Assembly: GCF_018294505.1 (NCBI RefSeq)
Contig: NC_057807.1
Coordinates: 266,444,192-266,508,191 of the forward strand
Direction of reading: 5' to 3'
Length of the DNA stretch: 64,000 nt
From: Triticum aestivum
Taxonomy: Eukaryota; Streptophyta; Magnoliopsida; Poales; Poaceae
Both the position numbers and the translations under genes were made by a program. The notes beneath the pieces were generated by a model that worked only from the letters and a program-made list of their open reading frames with translations, was not told the origin of the DNA and did no database searches. Shown here one piece after another: positions 57,218 through 64,000 of this stretch; positions within the stretch are counted from its first letter, which is position 1, and each line of letters begins with the position of its first letter.

Positions 57218-60200
57218 TGTCAAGACCGGTTTTCCAATAAAATATTTATTGGGAAACCGTCCTTTATATAGACCAGTATAGGAAAATCTTCCTTACCAAT
57301 AGACAAATCCTTGATACAAAAATCCAGAAGTACTAAATATTATACAAGGTTGAGCTGAGGCTGCTCAACAATTTATTACAAGCACGCCGATATTATACAT
57401 AAAGGCGGATATGACACAAGGGTATGGTGGCATAACTACTGACTCGTAATAAAAGTGGTGGTGGATATGTCACAGTGAAGTGGGTGACATGACTCCTAAT
57501 CTTACAGCTCATCGAGCGCCGGAGTGAGGCTTGATGATTTTATTCGGGTAGCGGAAGCGTATATGATACAAGTGACCAATTCCAGGATCGCACGGGACTG
57601 ACTGGGACTCCTCTAGGCGTCGGACTCGCTATCGTACTCTTCATCCATAAGATCGCCTTCGTCAACATCTGGCCAAATCAACAAGCCAGGTGAGTACTTT
57701 GAATGTACTCGCATGATAGTTTGGACCTAAGATATAACAAATGCAAACATGATGCACATGAGCAGATTAGTAATGCACACTCAGATAATAAAATTGCACG
57801 GCATGTTAAATAAAAAGGAAGTCAGGCGGTAGTCCTCCCGAAATCCCAATAAAATAACTGAAGACCGATCGGGTGTCTGAAGCGACGCCTCGAAAGGTAA
57901 AAATAAATTAACATGCCGCAGTCGGCCGTCAGGGCAACACCACATAAAGGGCTTATATTGTAATGTAAATGATAGTGCGTGCCACAGTCGGACGTCTAAG
58001 TGACATCTCGAAAAGGGCTTATAACAAAAGTAAATACCAAGAAGGCCACAGTCGGACGTCTGAGCGACATCACATAAAGGGCTTATATCGAAAGTAAATA
58101 ACAAGAGTGCCACAGTCGGAAGTCCGAGCGACATCACATAAAGGGCTTATATCGAAAGTAAATAACAAGAATGCCATAGTCGGACGTCTGAGCGACATCA
58201 CATAAAGGGCTTATATCGAAAGTAAATAACAAGAGTGCCACAGTCGGACGTCTGAGCGACATCACATAAAGGGCTTATATTTCATCATTCGAATTCAAGC
58301 AGTTCATGAATTTAAGTCATTCCAAGGAAATACTCAGTACATAATAATAAACGGGTTAGTCCATCCACAGGAATAACATTCAGCCAGGTTTACCACTCAT
58401 GTTCATTCACCGGAGATTGTCACTGAAACTAACACTGAGACTGTTGATGAGACGGACGTTGAGGCTGACACTGACACTGACATAGATAAGTTGATCACAG
58501 TCCTTGACCATAGATACGGTTACTCGAATGGTTTTGACTCTGCAGAGTTTGTACTCTTTAACCACAGCCAACGGATTTCAGTAGTCACAAAGGACTAGTT
58601 CCGTTTACGGTATTTTAGAAGAAACACATCTAACCAGTACACACCCATTCCACATCCTATTGCCAGGGATCACCCTAGGCCACGTTCAAGAAAAACTTTA
58701 AGACGGGGAGGCCACAACCTCGAATAGCATGGGATCAAATTTATATCACGCGCTCTAAGGGGTGCCCCCCTCTCGGTCCCAACCAGAAACACCCATGCCC
58801 CCTGACCGGATGACGGGCTTTAATCCAGGGCCATGGAACCCTCATCACAGCCCCTCTATTTGGTGTGTACGAGGAAAGAGGTTTGCAACTGACTAGACCG
58901 CATTCTTTGCAGAAGACATGTGGCAGCACGAAAAGGAGACGAACGGGAACATGACTTGATCCACGTTAAAACTAGAGTTAAACGGTTGCCATAAGACTGG
59001 CATGCTTCAACAATACCAGCTTGCAACCTATCATGCCACCACATGATCAGGTTATCTCACCATCATATAAACTCATCGAATTTTGAAGCTCACTTGTAGC
59101 TTGCTTTGCATGCAATATAACATTCACTAATGCTTATATGAACATGCCATGAGAAAAAACTACTCAAGTAAACATGCAAGACACTCATCATATCAAAGGT
59201 TCAAACATGCTTGCCTGGTTCGGAGTAGTCGGAGTCTAGCTCGGCGAAGTTTGCGGTTCCGTCACCTCTTCCGGTATCTACGGTATAAAGAAATCGCATA
59301 CTAACGTAAATACAGTGTGTGCATAAAACTTGTTCCAAATATTTTTCAAATAAACATGATAAAAAACTAGACAGAAAAATAAAGATGGCAGAAAAAGAAT
59401 CAATTCAAAATCATCTTTTGTTTAAAAGTTATTAAGGTTTTAGTCCAGGGACTCATCTATAATGAAATAGAAAGTTTCCAGGGGTTAGTTTATAAAAAGA
59501 CAGAAAAATGTTTCAGTTAGAAAACGTATTTTGCCCAAAGGAGTTTTTAGAAAACGTTTCGAAAATAAGAAAAAGCTGACGAGGGGGTCCCGCCCATCAG
59601 GTTTGAATTTCAAAACAGAGCACACCGGCGCCCGAGGGCCGCGGTGGTCGTCGGCGTCAATCCACGGCAAGGGAGGGGGAAAGGAGGGTACCTACAGGTT
59701 CATGGAGCTCTTCCCCCTACCTTGCCGATGGTGGCCTACACTCCGGCGGACGGTGGTTCGGGCGGTGGTGGATCTCGTCGAGGAGGGCTACAGGCGCCAA
59801 ATTGAGGCTCGGGTTAGACTAGGTAGTGGACCATGAGGTTGCTGATGCGGTTTGGGAGGCGGAGGTGCGCTCACCAAAGAGAATCATGTCGGAGCCTGAG
59901 GCGGATCAGGGCGGCTGGAGTCGGGGAAGAAGACCTCCTCGAGGCCCTCCTAGTGGCTGGGCGCGGTTCTGGTGAGGTGGAGGGATGGTGCTTGGTCGAA
60001 GGCGAGCTCGGGGTTGCTATTTATAGCCGGCCCGAGGCGGTTGCCGAGAACGGGATAACTCCGGCGAGTGATTACGGCGATGCAGTGGTCGGGCAGGTGG
60101 TTTAGGTGGCTAGGCGGCTGCGGATTGGTCCACTGGTGCTGTTCAAGGGCTAAACTTGGCATGGCTTGGGTGATACTCCGAACTCTCGACGGAACGGCCC

Positions 60201-61328
60201 CGCGGGCACGTCGGCAGCACAGAGTGCGCTCTGCACCTCTCAGACCACGGTGATGGTGCTGCAGTGTGCACAGGGGAGGGGATGGCCGCGCGGAGGCTCC
60301 TGGTGGCTTGGGCGGTGCTGGACGGCGCCGTACGGCAGGGCTGGCCCCTGCTGGCCGCCACGGGTGGTTCTGCCACCGCAGAAGACGCCGCCGTTGATGT
60401 GCCACGTCGCCACCGACACTTGCACCCGTCCAAACGATTGTGTGGTGCACTGGATAAGGAGGAGAAGCAGTGATCAAGGTGCCAAACGCGGGCACTGGCG
60501 AGATTGACGCCGCGCTCTGAAGAAACGACACTGACGACAGAACTGAATCACTGAACTTTCTGAATTTTGATAGAAACAGTGCGTGCTAGGTGTTCGACGA
60601 AATGTTTTTGGCATGTGGAAAAATTTTCTGGAGTTGGGGCCTGGTGAGGTGGTCTCTTGATGCATCTGGGGACTGCCTGAATTATCTTAGATTTTTAGGA
60701 GAAGAAAAATAATGAATTTCACCAAAAATGGCAAATCTGGTCCAAACTTGCAGCAAGCAAATTTTGAAAATTTTGAATTGTGGACCAGTGGATCTTGATG
60801 GATCTTGGTTGAGGGTACTAAGGACTAGCCATAGGAGTTTATTTGGAACTAAAACTCAAAAGGAATCTGGTAGTTCCTTTGTAAGTCACCAAGATCCAAA
60901 ATAAATGACAGAAAATGTTTTGAGGATAAAATAAATAGAATAAAAATCTAAAATGGGTTGAAACTTGCTGGAGTTGGGATATTTGACTTGACCCAAAGTG
61001 GGGATGGGTTTTGGAAGAAAATTTTCAACCTAGGTCATGGCAAGAGAAAACTTTTGAATGGGGAAGGATCAATCCATAAGTCATAGGGATATTTTATATA
61101 TATATATAAGAAATATTAAGAAAACCCAAGATTCTCTGTGTTGAATCAACACATGTTGAAAAACCCTCAAGACCAAAAATCAAAATTGAGAAGGACTCAT
61201 AAAAAAATTATTTGTCATAAAAAGGATTTGAGAAGAAGAGTCCCTCTTTAAAAAAATTCAAATAACCTCCTTTAAATCAAAATAAAGATTTTAATAAAAA
61301 CCAAATCAAAAATTTTTGGAGTGTTACA
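57218..61328 (-). mobile_element. Solo LTR (4.1 kb) of a Gypsy-type element, TSD gcttc
   Basis: The minus strand starts TGTAACACTCCAAAAATTTT at 61328 and ends GGTCTTGACA at 57218. Perfect 5-bp TSDs gcttc are at 57213-57217 and 61329-61333. No internal domain, primer site or second LTR is present, so this is a solo LTR left by LTR-LTR recombination. A minus-strand TATAAATA box lies at 60017-60025 and a GC-rich leader at about 59600-60510, whose ORFs are compositional. A 64-bp tandem array lies near the LTR 3' end. Confidence 0.85.
57915..58285. repeat. 64-bp tandem array inside the solo LTR
   Basis: Six units start at 57915, 57981, 58045, 58109, 58173 and 58237. The shared core is gccacagtcggacgtctgag, then cgacatcacataaagggctt and atatcgaaagtaaataacaa. 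The first two are most diverged; a degenerate unit may precede them at about 57851. Confidence 0.9.
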
Positions 61329-61509
61329 GCTTCTCACCTTCTTGGCCCAACAAAAAACCCTCCCCCCTCCCACGCGCGCTTCCCGCCCGACGTGAGCTGA
61401 GCCCGCCGCTCCACATTGATGGCAAGTCAGGGTGACGCGACCTCTCGCTGCTTCCGCCGTTGAAGCGGTGCGCCGACCGAGGGCACCGCCCGCTGCACGC
61501 CCGGCATTT

Positions 61510-61745
61510 CAGACTACATAGTGGAGAGTAACTTTAGAGCAAGTAATACAATTAGATGACATAAGCAGGCTATAAGGATTTAAATATAGTATTTGTGCTT
61601 AGTTGAAGGAGAGAGAATAGGATAGAGAAGAGAAGCGGGTTGTAAACTTGTAGCCGGTTGTAGCAGGAGCCCCAACATACTTTGTGAGACAAAAGGTGGG
61701 GCCGTTATTAATGATATAGTATTTATACTAAAGGGACTAACGGAC
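61510..61745. mobile_element. MITE-like AT-rich repeat (ends undefined)
   Basis: It contains gagcaagtaatacaa, ataagcaggctataagga, ggagagagaa and ggttgtaaacttgtagccgg, a word order I recall from a common Triticeae MITE family. I could not fix the TIRs or TSD. Confidence 0.35.
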
Positions 61746-62079
61746 GCCTTAATTACTCAGTTTGTTTTGAGACAAACAGATGCAGAGCATCCTACGGTCA
61801 TACCATGTCAAGAGTCCGTTTGGCAAGTGACACGTGCGACCTCTACTTCTCATACATAAAGGTGAATCTTCTCCTTTACACGTGTTCACTTGACCCCTTC
61901 GAGGATGGTATACTACTTGACACTCCACCCGTGTGCATGCATAGGTATCGTCGGAGCTTCACGGACGATGACGAGGAGTGCAAGCGCCAAGGAACAACTA
62001 CACCATCCGCGAGGGAAGCATGGAAGAGAAGATGGAAGAAACGGAGCTACTACATGCTACAGCCACCGGACGACTGGTC

Positions 62080-62335
62080 GGGCCCGGACGTCCGACACCT
62101 GGAAGCCGCACCTGCCAGAAGGCCCAGCCAACGCCAGCTACAGCACCTCCTAGCGAGCGGATGTTCGGCCCCCACCGGACGACCGGTAATATTAACGGAT
62201 GTCCGAAGATACCGGACGACCGGAGTCCCTTCAAAGAATGGTTCCAGCGGACGTCCGACGACTAGCGGACGACCGGTCGCTCCTGAGACACCGGACGACC
62301 GGTCGCTCCTGAGACACCGGATGACCGGTACCTGC
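62080..62335. repeat. CCGGACG(A/T)CCGG palindrome cluster with 26-bp tandem units
   Basis: About seven copies of the near-palindromic ccggacgaccggt word. From 62266 to about 62330 they are organised as 26-bp units that include cgctcctgagaca. Confidence 0.7.
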
Positions 62336-62483
62336 CTGTGCGCATTCGCGGGCCTTTGGCCTTGTATCCCTTCCCACTTACCCCTTCGAGGCTTAGACTA
62401 TAAATAGACCTCCCCCTCATCCTTTCTAAGGTTAGCAAAGTTATAGCTCATTTGTATGTGAGCTTTGCTCCTACTCTTCTCTT

Positions 62484-62490
<7 letters not shown>

Positions 62491-62536
<46 letters not shown>
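62491..62536. repeat. (GA)n microsatellite
   Basis: An uninterrupted run of about 23 AG dinucleotides preceded by cttgagagaa. Confidence 0.95.
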
Positions 62537-62539
<3 letters not shown>

Positions 62540-62621
62540 ACCACTCCCATGGAGTTCAAGACCTCCATGTGAGAAGATCCTGCGGGATATATCATCAAGA
62601 CCTCCTCACGGGCGGCCCCAT

Positions 62622-64000
62622 TGATAACCCACAAGTGTAGGGGATCGCAACAGCTTTCGAGGGTAGAGTATTCAACCCAAATTTATTGATTCGACACAAG
62701 GGGAGCCAAAGAATATTATTAAGTATCAGTAGTTGAGTTGTCAATTCAACCACACCTGGGTAACTTAGTATATGCAGCAAAGTATTTAGTAGCAAAGTGG
62801 TATGATAGTAATGGTAACAGTGGCAAAAAGTAAAGATAGAAGTTTTGTAGTAATTGTAACAGTAGCAACGGAAAAGTAAATAAGCAAAGCACAATATGTG
62901 AAAAGCTCGTAGGCATTGGATCAGTGATGGATAATTATGTCGGATGCGATTCCTCATGTAATAGCTATAACATAGGGTGACACAAAACTAGCTCCAGTTC
63001 ATCAATGTAATGCAGGCATGTATTCCGAATATAGTCATATGTGCTTATGGAAAACAACTTGCATGACATCTTTTGTCCTACCCTCCCGTGGCAGCGGGGT
63101 CCTGGTGGAAACTAAGGGATATTAAGGCCTCCTTTTAATAGAGAACCGGAACAAAGCATTAGCACATAGTGAATACATGAACTCCTCAAACTATGGTCAT
63201 CACCGAGAAGTATCCCGATTATTGTCACTTCGGGGTTGTCAGATCATAACACATAATAGGTGACTATAGACTTGCAAGATATGATCAAGAACTCACATAT
63301 ATTCATGAAATCATAATAGGTTCAGATCTGAAATCATGGCACTCGGGCCCTAGTGACAAGCATTAAGCATAGCAAAGTCATAGCAACATCAATCTCAGAA
63401 CATAGCGGATAGTAGGGATCAAACCCTAACAAAACTAACTTGATTACATGGTAAATCTCATCCAATCCATCACCGTCCAGCAAGCCTATGATGGAATTAC
63501 TCACGCACGGCGGTGAGCATCATGAAATTGGTGATGGAGGATGGTTGATGATGACGACGGCGATGAATCCCCCTCTCCGGAGCCCCGAACGGACTCCATA
63601 TCAGTCCTCTTGAGAGAGATTAGGGCTTGGCGGTGGCTCCGTATCGTAAAACGCGATGAAACTTTTTTTCTGATTTTTTTTCTCCGTGAAACGGAATATA
63701 TGGAGTTGGAGTTGAGGTCGGTGGAGCATCAGGGGGCCCACGAGATAGGGGGCGCGCCTAGGGGGGAGGGCACGCCTCCACCCTCGTGGACAGGGTGTGG
63801 GCCCCCTGGCCTTGATTCTTTCACCAGTATTTTTTATATTTTCCAAAAGTTATCTTCGTGGATTTTCAGGTCATTCCGAGAACTTTTGTTTTCTGCACAA
63901 TAAACAACACCATGGCAGTTCTGCTGAAAACAGCGTCAGTCCGGGTTAGTTTCATTCAAATCATGCAAGTTAGAGTCCAGAACAAGGGCAAAAGTGTTTG
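62622..64000 (-). repeat. Partial LTR of a large Gypsy-type element, continues beyond window
   Basis: The plus strand begins tgataacccacaagtgtagg and runs to the edge without interruption. I recall this sequence type as the 3' part of a very common Triticeae LTR whose minus strand begins TGATACGTCTCC. The minus-strand ends TTATCA at 62622; the adjacent ggcggcccca could be a degraded primer site but this is unclear. No coding region; ORFs at 63541-63903 are not supported. Confidence 0.65.

Noticed and set aside
57915..58285. CRISPR-like array of regular direct repeats
   Set aside because: The 64-bp units repeat end to end without unique spacers, inside an LTR of a plant retrotransposon.
59950..60531. 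193-codon minus-strand ORF and overlapping ORFs
   Set aside because: It lies in the GC-rich leader of the solo LTR, with no motif and competing frames.
62398..62640. Minus-strand ORF with a Ser-Leu repeat and plus-strand ORF with an Arg-Glu repeat
   Set aside because: Both are translations of the (GA)n microsatellite.

Overview
The window looks like intergenic DNA from a large grass genome of the wheat/barley tribe (Triticeae). I find no intact host gene, rRNA or tRNA. Nearly all of it is nested transposable elements: Gypsy LTR retrotransposons, CACTA transposons, MITEs and one large non-autonomous LTR element. Family names given here (Fatima-like, Jorge-like CACTA, Sukkula/LARD-like) come from memory of Triticeae repeats and are tentative. 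Structural calls rest on terminal motifs, target-site duplications (TSDs), primer sites and protein motifs that can be read directly.

Layout. 1-5919: minus-strand Gypsy element cut by the left window edge, with gag, protease, a collapsed reverse transcriptase and an antisense ORF; its 5' LTR is 5087-5919. It sits in a Fatima-like fragment (5920-6969), which sits in a GC-rich-leader LTR (6970-8616). 8617-9058 is unassigned flank. 9059-45687 is bounded by CACTA ends (TIR CACTACAAAAAAA). This CACTA body ('A') carries a broken minus-strand tnpA-like gene (10600-15940) and a plus-strand gene-like unit (37570-40340). Two elements are nested in it: a complete 11.7 kb LARD-type retrotransposon (16290-27980, TSD tttta) and a truncated Fatima-like element (28407-about 36628) with a broken pol gene and a spliced antisense gene.

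45688-about 55020 is a second, same-orientation copy ('B') of the CACTA interior. It begins abruptly inside the tnpA-like gene, directly against the right CACTA end. Comparing A with B gives natural empty sites for the LARD, a Stowaway MITE and a hAT-like MITE. The left and right 3-bp flanks of the CACTA ends (aaa and tgt) disagree, so 9059-45687 is not one simple insertion. The best reading is one CACTA inserted into a relative, followed by recombination between their 5' arms.

55531-55884 is a 119-bp-armed palindrome with a Stowaway MITE exactly at its centre. 57218-61328 is a 4.1 kb solo LTR with TSD gcttc and an internal 64-bp tandem array. 61334-62621 holds small repeats, and 62622-64000 is part of another large minus-strand LTR. 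How it works together: none of the coding regions looks able to act alone. The RT/integrase of the Fatima-like element has stops and frameshifts, no CACTA tnpD (TNP2) transposase is visible, and the LARD has no coding capacity, so all would depend on proteins supplied from elsewhere.
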